Under the pieces are notes generated by a model, which worked only from the letters and a program-made list of their open reading frames with translations, was not told the origin of the DNA and made no database searches. A stretch of DNA of 64,000 nt from Pseudomonas sp. Irchel 3E20 (GTDB lineage: Bacteria; Pseudomonadota; Gammaproteobacteria; Pseudomonadales; Pseudomonadaceae): the NCBI RefSeq assembly GCF_900187645.1, contig NZ_FYEE01000011.1:1-64000 (forward strand). The letters run 5' to 3'. This document shows, piece by piece, positions 1 through 10,052 of the stretch. Every line of letters begins with the position of its first letter. Position 1 is the stretch's first letter. Made by a program: the position numbers and the translations under genes.

Positions 1-3000
1 ACGTGACCTACACCGTCACGCTGACCAACAAAGCCGGCCTGCCGATGGAGAGCCATGGCCCGCTGACGTTCACCCTGAGCGACGGCACCAAAATCTCCGT
101 CAAAGCAGGCGAAACCACCGGTACTGCGGTCGTCCAAACCACCAATGACGTGTTCACTGGCGGCCAACCGTCCCTGGTGAACAAACTGGTTGGGGTTGAT
201 GGCGCCGATGACTTCGAGAAACTGACTCTCGATCCGAAAGAGCACACCACCACCGTTACCGATCAGCCAACCGGCGAAGGCGACAAGGTGACTGTTTCGA
301 TCACTGGCGATGGTCCGGTCTTCGAAAACCAGGCTCAGAAGTTCACCGTCAGCGTCAGCCAGAAGTTGGATCACGATTTGACCGTGACCCTCAAGAACGG
401 CGCAGTCGTGGTTATCAAGGCTGGCGAGTTGAGCGTTCCGTACGAGCGTGCCGCTCAAGGCGACGACGTCTATAAAGACGGCGAAACCGTGCCCATGGGC
501 ATCGACACCGCCACTGTTGACGGCAAATCCTTCGAGAACCTGGTGATCGGCGGTGATGCTTCGGTAGTCGTGAACGACACCGAAACCGAAGTGGTCGCCA
601 CCCTGACCGTGGATAAAACCACCGTCACCGAAGGCGGCGACGTGACTTACACCGTCACGCTGACCAACAAAGCTGGCCTGCCGATGGAAAGCCACGGCCC
701 GCTGACGTTCACCCTGAGCGACGGCACCAAAATCTCCGTCAAAGCAGGCGAAACCACCGGTACTGCCGTGGTTCAAACCACCAACGACGTGTTCACTGGT
801 GGCCAACCGTCCCTGGTGAACAAACTCGTCGGTGTTGATGGCGCCGATGACTTCGAGAAACTGACTCTCGATCCAAAAGAACACACCACCACCGTCACCG
901 ATCAGCCAACCGGCGAAGGCGACAAGGTGACTGTTTCGATCACTGGCGACGGCCCAGTCTTCGAGAACCAAGCGCAGAAATTCACCGTCAGCGTCAGCCA
1001 GAAGTTGGATCACGATTTGACCGTGACCCTCAAGAACGGCGCAGTCGTGATTATCAAGGCTGGCGAGTTGAGCGTTCCTTACGAGCGCGCTGCTCAAGGC
1101 GATGACGTCTACAAAGACGGCGAAACCGTGCCGATGGGCATCGATACCGCCACTGTTGACGGCAAATCCTTCGAAAACCTGGTGATCGGCGGTGATGCTT
1201 CGGTAGTCGTGAACGACACCGAAACCGAAGTGGTTGCCACCCTGACTGTGGATAAAACCACCGTCACCGAAGGCGGCGACGTGACTTACACCGTCACGCT
1301 GACCAACAAAGCCGGCCTGCCGATGGAGAGCCACGGCCCGCTGACCTTCACCCTCAGCGACGGCACCAAAATCTCCGTCAAAGCCGGCGAAACCACCGGT
1401 ACTGCGGTCGTCCCAACCACCAATGACGTGTTCACTGGCGGCCAACCGTCGCTGGTGAACAAACTGGTTGGGGTTGATGGCGCCGATGACTTCGAGAAAC
1501 TGACCCTCGATCCGAAAGAACACACCACCACCGTTACCGATCAGCCAACCGGCGAAGGTGACAAGGTGACCGTTTCGATCACTGGCGACGGCCCAGTCTT
1601 CGAGAACCAAGCACAGAAATTCACCGTTTCGGTCAGCCAAAAACTCGACCATGACCTCACCGTGACCCTGAAAAACGGCGCAGTCGTGGTTATCAAGGCT
1701 GGCGAGTTGAGCGTTCCGTACGAACGTGCTGCTCAAGGCGATGACGTCTACAAAGACGGCGAAACCGTGCCAATGGGCATCGACACCGCCACCGTGGACG
1801 GCAAGTCCTTCGAAAACCTGGTGATCGGCGGCGATGCTTCGGTTGTTGTGAACGACACCGAAACCGAAGTGGTCGCCACCCTGACTGTGGATAAAACCAC
1901 CGTCACCGAAGGCGGCGACGTGACTTACACCGTCACGCTGACCAACAAAGCCGGCCTGCCGATGGAGAGCCACGGCCCGCTGACGTTCACCCTGAGCGAC
2001 GGCACCAAAATCTCTGTTAAGGCCGGCGAAACCACCGGTACTGCGGTCGTCCAAACCACCAACGACGTGTTCACCGGCGGCCAACCTTCGCTGGTCAACA
2101 AACTCGTCGGTGTTGATGGCGCCGATGACTTCGAGAAACTGACCCTCGATCCGAAAGAACACACCACCACCGTTACCGATCAGCCGACCGGCGAAGGTGA
2201 CAAGGTGACTGTTTCGATCACTGGCGATGGTCCGGTCTTCGAGAACCAAGCACAGAAATTCACCGTTTCGGTCAGCCAAAAACTCGACCATGACCTCACC
2301 GTGACCCTGAAAAACGGCGCTGTTGTCGTTATCAAGGCTGGCGAGTTGAGCGTTCCTTACGAGCGCGCTGCTCAAGGCGATGACGTCTACAAAGATGGCG
2401 AAACCGTGCCCATGGGCATCGACACCGCCACCGTTGACGGCAAATCTTTCGAAAACCTGGTGATCGGCGGTGATGCTTCGGTAGTCGTGAACGACACCGA
2501 AACCGAAGTGGTTGCCACCCTGACTGTGGATAAAACCACCGTCACCGAAGGCGGCGACGTGACCTACACCGTCACGCTGACCAACAAAGCCGGTCTGCCG
2601 ATGGAGAGCCATGGTCCACTGACCTTCACCCTCAGCGACGGCACCAAAATTAACGTTAAGGCCGGCGAAACCACCGGTACTGCGGTCGTTCAAACCACCA
2701 ACGACGTGTTCACTGGCGGCCAACCGTCCCTGGTGAACAAACTGGTTGGGGTTGATGGCGCCGATGACTTCGAGAAACTGACTCTCGATCCGAAAGAGCA
2801 CACCACTACCGTTACCGATCAGCCGACCGGTGAAGGCGACAAGGTGACTGTTTCGATCACTGGCGACGGTCCAGTCTTCGAAAACCAGGCTCAGAAGTTC
2901 ACCGTCAGCGTCAGCCAGAAGTTGGATCACGATTTGACCGTGACCCTCAAGAACGGCGCAGTCGTGGTTATCAAGGCTGGCGAGTTGAGCGTTCCGTACG

Positions 3001-6000
3001 AACGTGCTGCTCAAGGCGATGACGTCTACAAAGACGGCGAAACAGTGCCCATGGGCATCGACACCGCCACTGTTGACGGCAAATCCTTCGAAAACCTGGT
3101 GATCGGCGGTGATGCCTCGGTTGTTGTGAATGACACCGAAACCGAAGTGGTCGCCACCCTGACCGTGGACAAAACCACCGTCACCGAAGGCGGCGATGTC
3201 ACCTACACCGTTACCTTGACCAACAAAGCCGGCCTGCCGATGGAGAGCCACGGCCCGCTGACCTTCACCCTGAGCGACGGCACCAAAATCTCCGTCAAAG
3301 CAGGCGAAACCACCGGCACTGCGGTCGTCCAAACCACCAATGACGTGTTCACTGGCGGCCAACCGTCCCTGGTGAACAAACTGGTTGGGGTTGATGGCGC
3401 CGATGACTTCGAGAAACTGACTCTCGATCCGAAAGAGCACACCACTACCGTTACCGATCAGCCGACCGGTGAAGGCGACAAAGTCACCGTGAGCATCGCG
3501 GGCGACGGTCCAGTCTTCGAGAACCAAGCGCAGAAGTTCACCGTCAGCGTCAGCCAGAAGTTGGATCACGATTTGACCGTGACCCTCAAGAACGGCGCAG
3601 TTGTGGTCATCAAGGCTGGCGAGTTGAGCGTTCCTTACGAGCGCGCGGCGCAAGGCGACGACGTCTACAAAGACGGCGAAACCGTACCGATGGGCATCCA
3701 GACCGCCACCGTTGCCGGCAAGTCCTTCGAAAACCTGGTGATCGGCAACGACACCTCGGTGAAGGTCAACGACACCGAAACCGAAGTCACTGCCAAGCTC
3801 ACCGTGGACAAGTCCTCGGTAGCCGAAGGTGGCGCAGTCACCTACACCGTGACCCTGACCAACGCCGCCGGCATGCCGATGGCTAACCACGGCCCGCTGG
3901 AGTTCAAGCTCACCGACGGCACCATCGTGCGCATCCCGGCCAACGGCACCAGCGGCAGCGCTACTGTCTATGCCAAGGATGACGTGTTCACCGGCGGCCA
4001 ACAGCCGATGGTCAACAAGCTGGAAACCGTCACTGGTGAGGGCGCGGATCGCTTCGAGAAACTGACCCTCGATCAAGCCACCAAAACCACCACGGTCACT
4101 GATGAACCGACCGGCCAGGGTGACAAGGTCACCGTCAGCATCACGGGCGATGGCCCTGTGTTTGAAAACCAGGCACAGAAATTCACCGTCAGCGTCAGCC
4201 AGAAACTGGATTACGACCTCACCGTGACCCTGAAAAACGGCGCAGTCGTGGTTATCAAGGCTGGCGAACTGAGCGTTCCTTACGAGCGTGCCGCGCAAGG
4301 CGACGACGTCTACAAAGACGGCGAAACCGTGCCGATGGGCATCCAGACCGCCACCGTTGCCGGCAAGTCCTTCGAGAACCTGGTGATCGGCAACGACACC
4401 TCGGTGAAGGTTAACGACACCGAAACCGAAGTCACTGCCAAGCTCACCGTGGACAAGTCCTCGGTGGCCGAAGGTGGTGCAGTGACTTACACCGTGACCC
4501 TGACCAACGCCGCCGGCATGCCGATGGCTAACCACGGCCCGCTGGAGTTCAAGCTCACCGACGGCACCATCGTGCGTATCCCGGCCAACGGCACCAGCGG
4601 CAGCGCTACTGTCTATGCCAAGGATGACGTGTTCACCGGCGGCCAACAGCCGATGGTCAACAAGCTGGAAACCGTCACTGGTGAGGGCGCGGATCGCTTC
4701 GAGAAACTGACCCTCGACCAAGCCACCAAAACCACCACGGTCACCGATGAACCGGCCGGCCAGGGTGACCTGGTGACTGTCGGCATCTCCGGCGACACGT
4801 CGGTGGTTGAAGGCGGCACCGCCCATTACACCTTGACCCTGAGCGACAAGCCGCTGGCCGATGTCACGGTGACCCTGCGCTACAGCGGCACCGCGATCGA
4901 TGGCACCGACTTCACCGGTGTGGTGACCGTCAAGATCCCGGCCAACAGCACCAGCGTCGGGTTCAACGTGGCGACCATCGATGACAAGCTCGTCGAGGGT
5001 TCCGAGAACTTCAAGGTCACCATCGACTCGGTCAGTGGCGGCAAGTTCGAGAACATCGGCATCGACGCGGGCAAGTCTTTTGTCGATACCGTCATCATCG
5101 ACAACGACCACGCGCCTGTGGCCGTCGGTGGCCAGGTGACTGGCGTGGAAGACACCACGCTGACGCTCAAGTGGGGTGATTTCCAGGTCAGCGATGTCGA
5201 TGGCGACAGCCCGCTGAGCATCACCATCACCGACCTGAACAACGCCGCCGGCAAGCTCACGCTCAACGGCGTGGCGGTCAGCGCAGGCCAGACCATCACC
5301 CAGGCGGATATCGCCGCGGGCAAGCTCAAGTTCACTCCGTCCGCGAACCAATCGGGTGCCGATGGCTACGGCGGCACCGGCGTGGGCAACAAGCAGGCCG
5401 ACTACGCGCAGATCAAGTACAAGCCAAACGATGGCTTCAACCTGGGCAACGAAGTGACCCTCAAGGTCGACATCACGCCGCAGGCTGACGCCCCGACGCT
5501 GAACATCACCGGCAACAACGTGGCCTCCATCGGCCTGACCAAGGAAGTCTGGACCGGCCTCGCCGGCCTGGGCACCAACGGCAACGGCGCGCCTTCGGAC
5601 ACCCTCAAGTCGGTGATCGACGCCGCGGGTAAACCCAACAGCAGCACCCTGGTGACCAACGTGCAGTCCAGCGCCGATGTGGCGGCGGGCACCGCGTCGA
5701 AAACCTCGGGCTTGATCTTCCTGGAAGCGGGCAAGACCTACACCTTCTCCGGCACCGGCGACGACAGCCTGTTGGTGACCATTGGCGGGCAGAAAGTCGC
5801 CAGCGCCCTGTGGGGCAACGGCGGCGCGCTGACCGGCGAGTTCAAGCCAACCACCAGCGGCTACTACACCCTGGACGTCTACCACCATAACCAGAGCGGC
5901 GCGGGCAGCTATGACGTGAACCTGTCGATCAACGGCAGCACGCCGGTCGACTTGGGCAAGGCCAACCTGCCGATGTACCCGACGGTCACTGACCTGGTGA

Positions 6001-8051
6001 ACGCCGGCGTGTCGGTTTCTGACCTGCACGGTGCCAATGGCGAGGGTTACTACGAGGGCTACAAACTCAACGAAGGCGCGGAAAACGGCCAGGTGAAGAT
6101 CTCCCCGATCACCACCGCGCTGACCGACACCGACGGCTCCGAAAGCCTGAGTGTGAAAATCAGCGGCTTCCCCAAAGGCATGGTGCTCAGCGATGACGCC
6201 GGTCATACCTTCACCGTGGGCGACTCCGGCGAAGCCAACGTCACCGGTTGGAACCTGGGCGGCCTGACCCTGACGCCACCGCCGTACTACAACGGCAAGT
6301 TCGACCTGACCGTGACCTCGACCTCCACCGAGTCCCTCGGCGGTTCGGCCGTGAGCACCGGGACGATTCCGGTCACCGTGCACCCGGCGGTGTACAACCC
6401 GGTCATCGGCACCACCAACGACGACACCATCCCCGGCACCGATGGCAACGACATCATCGTCGCCGACATCGGTGGCCTGAACGTGGTGCAAGGCAAGAAC
6501 TACAACATCGCGTTCATCATGGACACCTCGGGCAGCATGGACGACTCCATCGCCGCCGCCAAAACGTCCATGACCAACATGTTCAAGACGTTGCAGGACA
6601 GCCTGGGCAGCAGCACCTCGGGGACGGTGAACATCTTCCTGACCACCTTCTCCGACCAGGTCAATTCCAGCATCGCGATCAACCTGAAGGACCCACTGGC
6701 CCTGAGCAAACTGGGCGACATCATCAAGGGCATGTACGCCAACGGCGGCACGAACTATGAAGATGCGTTCAAGACCACGGCCAACTTCTTCCAAAGCACC
6801 ATGGCCAAGGGCAACGCGGGTGCGGAAAACCTGACCTACTTCATCACCGACGGTAAGCCGACGTTCTACCAAACCGGCGAATCGCCCAACCCTATCGTGG
6901 CCGACTCCTACAGCGGCACCGATATGCGTCTGGACGACTACCTGAACGTGAACAACTACAAGTTGGGTGACACCGCCTACATCAACCTGGGCGGCACCAA
7001 CTACGTGCTGGTCACCAGCAGCGGCAAGGTCAACAGCTACTCCCAGGACTGGAGAGGCAACTGGTACAAGGACAGCGGCAACCTGGGCACCATCCGCGCC
7101 CAGGGCGATGGCACCTATGAAATCTCGCGCCAGGCAGGCGCGGGCAGCAGCACCGACTACTGGACCGGTCAAGATTCGGCCAGCAGCTTCCTGTTGCTCA
7201 AAGGCTTGTCCACCGTCGAGGCGATTGGCCTGAACAACAGCATCAAGCCCGGTGACCTGAGCCCGTTCGACAGCGATAACAAACCGCAAACCAACATCAA
7301 CCCGAACGACCTGGCCAACGCCATCCTCGGCCACACCGAGGCCACCCTGCCGGGTGCCGACAAGGTCAGTGGCGGCGATGGCAATGACATCATCTTCGGC
7401 GACCTGGTGAGCTTCGGCGGCATCTCCGGCGAGGGTTACCAGGCGATGCAGGCGTATGTCGCGCAGAAGTCCGGGGTGGACGTCAGCAAAGTCAGCGCCA
7501 GCAATGTGCACCAGTACGTCACCGAGCATTACAACGAGTTCGACGTCTCTGGCGCCCATGACGGCGCAGACAACCTGCTGGGTGGTGCCGGCAACGACAT
7601 CCTGTTCGGCCAGGGCGGCAACGACTACCTGGACGGTGGCAAAGGCAACGACATCCTGCTCGGCGGCACGGGCAACGACACACTGATCGGCGGCCAGGGC
7701 AATGACATCCTGATCGGCGGTTCGGGTGCCGATACCTTCGTCTGGCGCGCGGGTGACACCGGCAACGATGTCATCAAGGACTTCAAGGCCGGTGAAGGTG
7801 ACCGTATCGACCTGCGCGACCTGTTGCAGGGCGAAAGCGGCAGCACCATCGACAACTTCCTCAAGATCACCACCGTGGAAGGCGTCTCCACCCTGCAGGT
7901 CAGTTCCGAAGGCAAGCTCAATGATGCCGGCGGCATGGCCAACGCGGATGTGACGATCAAACTGGAAGGCAACAACTGGTCTAACGTGAACCTCAACTCA
8001 CTGATTTCCGGTAACGACCCGACCATCAAGATCGACCACAACAACAACTGA
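1..8051 (+). CDS. Giant RTX adhesin, C-terminal part (LapA-like), 5' end outside the window
   Basis: This is the last ~2,680 residues of a very large repetitive surface adhesin. The frame is open from the window edge, so the true start and N-terminal retention module lie upstream. Seven repeats of about 213 residues fill 3-4481, followed by a partial copy. Then come a Calx-beta-like domain (about 4766-5105), cadherin/Ig-like domains (about 5110-5490 and 5970-6400) and a PA14-like beta-sandwich between them. A VWA domain (about 6490-7250) has the MIDAS motif DTSGS at 6522. RTX nonapeptides of the GGxGNDxL type (7372-7740) precede a C-terminal type I secretion signal. The layout matches LapA/MapA-type biofilm adhesins exported by a LapBCE-like system, but no lap transporter or lapD/lapG gene is in this window. 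Whether it is LapA or another giant adhesin cannot be decided without the N-terminus. Confidence 0.9.
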   Translation, partial: VTYTVTLTNKAGLPMESHGPLTFTLSDGTKISVKAGETTGTAVVQTTNDVFTGGQPSLVNKLVGVDGADDFEKLTLDPKEHTTTVTDQPTGEGDKVTVSITGDGPVFENQAQKFTVSVSQKLDHDLTVTLKNGAVVVIKAGELSVPYERAAQGDDVYKDGETVPMGIDTATVDGKSFENLVIGGDASVVVNDTETEVVATLTVDKTTVTEGGDVTYTVTLTNKAGLPMESHGPLTFTLSDGTKISVKAGETTGTAVVQTTNDVFTGGQPSLVNKLVGVDGADDFEKLTLDPKEHTTTVTDQPTGEGDKVTVSITGDGPVFENQAQKFTVSVSQKLDHDLTVTLKNGAVVIIKAGELSVPYERAAQGDDVYKDGETVPMGIDTATVDGKSFENLVIGGDASVVVNDTETEVVATLTVDKTTVTEGGDVTYTVTLTNKAGLPMESHGPLTFTLSDGTKISVKAGETTGTAVVPTTNDVFTGGQPSLVNKLVGVDGADDFEKLTLDPKEHTTTVTDQPTGEGDKVTVSITGDGPVFENQAQKFTVSVSQKLDHDLTVTLKNGAVVVIKAGELSVPYERAAQGDDVYKDGETVPMGIDTATVDGKSFENLVIGGDASVVVNDTETEVVATLTVDKTTVTEGGDVTYTVTLTNKAGLPMESHGPLTFTLSDGTKISVKAGETTGTAVVQTTNDVFTGGQPSLVNKLVGVDGADDFEKLTLDPKEHTTTVTDQPTGEGDKVTVSITGDGPVFENQAQKFTVSVSQKLDHDLTVTLKNGAVVVIKAGELSVPYERAAQGDDVYKDGETVPMGIDTATVDGKSFENLVIGGDASVVVNDTETEVVATLTVDKTTVTEGGDVTYTVTLTNKAGLPMESHGPLTFTLSDGTKINVKAGETTGTAVVQTTNDVFTGGQPSLVNKLVGVDGADDFEKLTLDPKEHTTTVTDQPTGEGDKVTVSITGDGPVFENQAQKFTVSVSQKLDHDLTVTLKNGAVVVIKAGELSVPYERAAQGDDVYKDGETVPMGIDTATVDGKSFENLVIGGDASVVVNDTETEVVATLTVDKTTVTEGGDVTYTVTLTNKAGLPMESHGPLTFTLSDGTKISVKAGETTGTAVVQTTNDVFTGGQPSLVNKLVGVDGADDFEKLTLDPKEHTTTVTDQPTGEGDKVTVSIAGDGPVFENQAQKFTVSVSQKLDHDLTVTLKNGAVVVIKAGELSVPYERAAQGDDVYKDGETVPMGIQTATVAGKSFENLVIGNDTSVKVNDTETEVTAKLTVDKSSVAEGGAVTYTVTLTNAAGMPMANHGPLEFKLTDGTIVRIPANGTSGSATVYAKDDVFTGGQQPMVNKLETVTGEGADRFEKLTLDQATKTTTVTDEPTGQGDKVTVSITGDGPVFENQAQKFTVSVSQKLDYDLTVTLKNGAVVVIKAGELSVPYERAAQGDDVYKDGETVPMGIQTATVAGKSFENLVIGNDTSVKVNDTETEVTAKLTVDKSSVAEGGAVTYTVTLTNAAGMPMANHGPLEFKLTDGTIVRIPANGTSGSATVYAKDDVFTGGQQPMVNKLETVTGEGADRFEKLTLDQATKTTTVTDEPAGQGDLVTVGISGDTSVVEGGTAHYTLTLSDKPLADVTVTLRYSGTAIDGTDFTGVVTVKIPANSTSVGFNVATIDDKLVEGSENFKVTIDSVSGGKFENIGIDAGKSFVDTVIIDNDHAPVAVGGQVTGVEDTTLTLKWGDFQVSDVDGDSPLSITITDLNNAAGKLTLNGVAVSAGQTITQADIAAGKLKFTPSANQSGADGYGGTGVGNKQADYAQIKYKPNDGFNLGNEVTLKVDITPQADAPTLNITGNNVASIGLTKEVWTGLAGLGTNGNGAPSDTLKSVIDAAGKPNSSTLVTNVQSSADVAAGTASKTSGLIFLEAGKTYTFSGTGDDSLLVTIGGQKVASALWGNGGALTGEFKPTTSGYYTLDVYHHNQSGAGSYDVNLSINGSTPVDLGKANLPMYPTVTDLVNAGVSVSDLHGANGEGYYEGYKLNEGAENGQVKISPITTALTDTDGSESLSVKISGFPKGMVLSDDAGHTFTVGDSGEANVTGWNLGGLTLTPPPYYNGKFDLTVTSTSTESLGGSAVSTGTIPVTVHPAVYNPVIGTTNDDTIPGTDGNDIIVADIGGLNVVQGKNYNIAFIMDTSGSMDDSIAAAKTSMTNMFKTLQDSLGSSTSGTVNIFLTTFSDQVNSSIAINLKDPLALSKLGDIIKGMYANGGTNYEDAFKTTANFFQSTMAKGNAGAENLTYFITDGKPTFYQTGESPNPIVADSYSGTDMRLDDYLNVNNYKLGDTAYINLGGTNYVLVTSSGKVNSYSQDWRGNWYKDSGNLGTIRAQGDGTYEISRQAGAGSSTDYWTGQDSASSFLLLKGLSTVEAIGLNNSIKPGDLSPFDSDNKPQTNINPNDLANAILGHTEATLPGADKVSGGDGNDIIFGDLVSFGGISGEGYQAMQAYVAQKSGVDVSKVSASNVHQYVTEHYNEFDVSGAHDGADNLLGGAGNDILFGQGGNDYLDGGKGNDILLGGTGNDTLIGGQGNDILIGGSGADTFVWRAGDTGNDVIKDFKAGEGDRIDLRDLLQGESGSTIDNFLKITTVEGVSTLQVSSEGKLNDAGGMANADVTIKLEGNNWSNVNLNSLISGNDPTIKIDHNNN
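3..4770 (+). repeat. Tandem 639-bp coding repeats of the adhesin
   Basis: Equivalent positions of successive units fall at 3, 642, 1281, 1920, 2559, 3198, 3837 and 4482. The period is therefore exactly 639 bp (213 codons), except for the unit starting at 3837, which is 645 bp because of a two-codon insertion. A partial copy ends near 4770. Each unit holds two bacterial Ig-like modules. The first five units are nearly identical in DNA. The last ones diverge to a second subtype (for example NAAGMPM in place of NKAGLPM). Confidence 0.95.
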
Positions 8052-8061
8052 TCGAGCCCCT

Positions 8062-8085
8062 GCGGCCGCCCACCCGGGCGGTCGC
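8062..8085 (+). terminator. GC-rich hairpin after the adhesin gene
   Basis: An inverted repeat of about 10 bp (GCGGCCGCCC with GGGCGGTCGC) lies 11 bp after the adhesin stop codon. It has no clear T-run, so it may be a 3' stabilising hairpin rather than a complete intrinsic terminator. Confidence 0.4.
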
Positions 8086-8200
8086 CGGCTTCGCTCGCCG
8101 CGTCACGTCCGTGACGATCGGCGCTTTGCACCGCATACTCGCGTCCAGTTGGCCTATGCTGCTGACAGCACGACGCTGGTCCATACATGAGGGATGCTCA

Positions 8201-8539
8201 ATGTTCTACGTGCAACGCGATGCTCAAGGGCAGTTGATCCGCGTGGAAGCCACCGCCTATGCCGAGGCGACGGAAACCCTGCCGGCCGACAACCACGAAA
8301 TCCAGGACTGGTACGCCAACGAAGCCGTGGAAGTCAGCCTCAAGCAACTCAAACAGAGCGACCTGGACATGATCCGGGTACTCGACGACTTGATTCAGGT
8401 GCTGACCAGCAAGGGGGTGATTCGCGTCACCGACCTGCCGCCGGCGGCGCAGGCCAAATTGATGGACCGCACCCAGGCGCGGGAAGCCTTGGGTGGCCTG
8501 GGTGGCCTGATTAATGACGATGAAGCCGGGCTGATCTGA
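8201..8539 (+). CDS. Conserved small Pseudomonas protein of unknown function
   Basis: A 112-residue acidic, soluble protein. I chose the ATG at 8201 because a purine-rich GAGGG lies about 7 bases upstream; an in-frame start at 8111 would add 30 unsupported residues. It has no signal peptide or membrane segment. The middle is predicted helical (VSLKQLKQSDLDMIRVLDDL) and the end is Gly-rich then acidic. Pseudomonas genomes carry a relative next to pdxY, sometimes labelled as a tryptophan-synthase-beta-like protein, but I see no pyridoxal-phosphate fold motif and assign no function. It stands alone between the adhesin and a REPIN. Confidence 0.75.
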   Translation: MFYVQRDAQGQLIRVEATAYAEATETLPADNHEIQDWYANEAVEVSLKQLKQSDLDMIRVLDDLIQVLTSKGVIRVTDLPPAAQAKLMDRTQAREALGGLGGLINDDEAGLI

Positions 8540-8569
8540 CGGCCGCTACTGCATTGCAACACAACCCCT

Positions 8570-8655
8570 GTGGGAGCGAGCCTGCTCGCGATGCCTGTAT
8601 CACCGCCAAACGTGGCGGGCCGATACACCGCTATCGCGAGCAGGCTCGCTCCCAC
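8570..8655. repeat. REPIN (inverted REP pair) between convergent genes
   Basis: Two 22-bp arms, 8570-8591 and 8634-8655, are exact reverse complements: the left begins GTGGGAGCGAGCC and the right ends GGCTCGCTCCCAC. They enclose about 42 bp. This is the usual Pseudomonas REP doublet (REPIN), mobilised in trans by RAYT transposases; no RAYT gene is present here. It sits between the stop codons of the small plus-strand gene and pdxY. Confidence 0.9.
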
Positions 8656-8668
8656 TGTTTTTTGCGCG

Positions 8669-9541
8669 TTACAAACTGATCGCCGTCGCCTCGAACCGCA
8701 CACGCGGATGGGCGATGCGGTCCTGGGCGCGTACCAGCTCCAGCTCATAGCTGGCGCAGGCCTGGGTTTCCAGCAGCACTTCATGCACCGCCGCCGCGGT
8801 GAACTCGAACGCCGCCAGCAAGCTGTCGCCCAGCAGCACCCGGGCGAGGAACAGCCCGGAGGTCAAATCCCCCACCCCCACCGGTTGGCGCGGAAACGCC
8901 AGCAGCGGCCGGCGCAGGTGCCAGTTGCCGTCGGCCGTCACCAGCAGCATTTCAAAACCGTCCGCGACCTTGCCCGGATAATCCAGATGCTTGACCAGCA
9001 CCGCTTTAGGCCCGCGCGCCAACAGCGAGCGCGCCATCGCCAGGCAATCGAACAACGACTGCGGCTTGCGCCCGCAAAAGCTGTCCAGCTCCAGTTGGTT
9101 GGGGCACAGAAAATCGGCCATGGCCACCGCCTCTTCCAAGAGGAAATCGCTGACCTCGGCGGGCACGATGCAGCCCTTTTCCGGGTGGCCCATCACCGGG
9201 TCGCACAGGTACAACGCCTTGGGGTTGATCGCCTTGATCCGCGCCACGCCCGTGAGGATCGCCCGCCCCTGGGCCGCACTGCCCAGGTAGCCCGACAGCA
9301 CTGCGTCGCAATGGCCCAATTCGCCAATGGCGGCGATGCCCTCCACCAGCGCGGGGATCTGCTGCGGCGCCAAAACTTCGCCCGCCCACTGGCCGTATTG
9401 GGTGTGGTTGGAGAACTGCACGGTGTTGAGCGGCCAGACATTCACCCCAACCCGCTGCATCGGGAACACCGCGGCACTGTTGCCGGCGTGGCCGAAGACT
9501 ACGTGGGACTGGATAGCGAGCAAATGGGGCGTACGTTTCAT
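8669..9541 (-). CDS. pdxY: Pyridoxal/pyridoxamine kinase PdxY
   Basis: PdxY phosphorylates pyridoxal with ATP in the vitamin B6 salvage pathway (cytosolic, ribokinase superfamily). The 290-residue product matches the family's usual 285-290. Near the N-terminus is the substrate-site segment SHVVFGHAGNSA; DPVMG lies in the middle, and the C-terminal GVGDLTSG carries the catalytic Asp and the anion hole. The ATG at 9541 was chosen over an upstream frame extension because GGAAG lies about 7 bases before it and the family starts just before the first beta strand. It is monocistronic, ending next to a REPIN and diverging from the DUF3301 gene. The position matches the Pseudomonas order pdxY - DUF3301 - class D beta-lactamase. 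Confidence 0.93.
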   Translation of the reverse strand: MKRTPHLLAIQSHVVFGHAGNSAAVFPMQRVGVNVWPLNTVQFSNHTQYGQWAGEVLAPQQIPALVEGIAAIGELGHCDAVLSGYLGSAAQGRAILTGVARIKAINPKALYLCDPVMGHPEKGCIVPAEVSDFLLEEAVAMADFLCPNQLELDSFCGRKPQSLFDCLAMARSLLARGPKAVLVKHLDYPGKVADGFEMLLVTADGNWHLRRPLLAFPRQPVGVGDLTSGLFLARVLLGDSLLAAFEFTAAAVHEVLLETQACASYELELVRAQDRIAHPRVRFEATAISL

Positions 9542-9655
9542 GGGTAACTTCCGTAAACCGGTGACATTCAAGCCGCGCAGTATGCGACTAAACACAGCCT
9601 GTACGACAGAGCGCGCAGGCAGTTAAGCTGGCGGCAACTTGTTGGAGCGAACCAC

Positions 9656-10051
9656 ATGCTGACCCTGGGAAATATCTTCGTGCTGATGCTGCTGGCCACC
9701 GGCGGCGCCTGGCTGTGGCACAACCACGGCTTGCGCGAGCGCGCACTGGAGCGGGTCAAGCAGCATTGCGCCAAGCTCGACATCGAGCTGCTGGACGGCA
9801 ACGTCGCCCTCAAGCGCATCGGCATCGTCAAGGACGCCAATGGCCGGCGGCGCCTGGCGCGCATCTACACCTTCGAGTTCACCGTCACCGGTGAAGCCCG
9901 CCACAACGGCACCATCACCCAATTTGGCGCCCACAGCGCGCACATCGAACTGGCGCCCTACCCGATCGTGGTCAAGGAACCGCCGCCGCCCAGCGCCGAC
10001 GTCATCGAACTGAGCCAGTGGCGCCAGGAACACACCAAGTGGCGCCAGTGA
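9656..10051 (+). CDS. DUF3301 family protein with one N-terminal membrane segment
   Basis: A 131-residue protein with a single hydrophobic segment at residues ~3-20 (IFVLMLLATGGAWLW). A basic, helical region rich in Arg/Glu follows, then a beta-rich cytoplasmic or periplasmic part ending with a proline run (EPPPP). It resembles the DUF3301 family, which has no established function. It diverges from pdxY, with an upstream GGAG near 9644. Its TGA ends one base before the stop codon of the convergent beta-lactamase gene. No enzyme motif is visible. Confidence 0.8.
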   Translation: MLTLGNIFVLMLLATGGAWLWHNHGLRERALERVKQHCAKLDIELLDGNVALKRIGIVKDANGRRRLARIYTFEFTVTGEARHNGTITQFGAHSAHIELAPYPIVVKEPPPPSADVIELSQWRQEHTKWRQ

Positions 10052-10052
10052 C

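Noticed and set aside
8..253. Antisense open frame of about 81 codons repeated in many adhesin units (also 1286-1531, 1925-2170, 3203-3445)
   Set aside because: It recurs only because the DNA repeats recur. There is no ribosome site and it mirrors the coding bias of the adhesin on the other strand.
8570..9547. Long plus-strand frame of 325 codons opposite pdxY
   Set aside because: It starts in the REPIN and is a shadow of pdxY. It has an Arg/Gln/His-rich composition typical of an antisense frame in GC-rich DNA.
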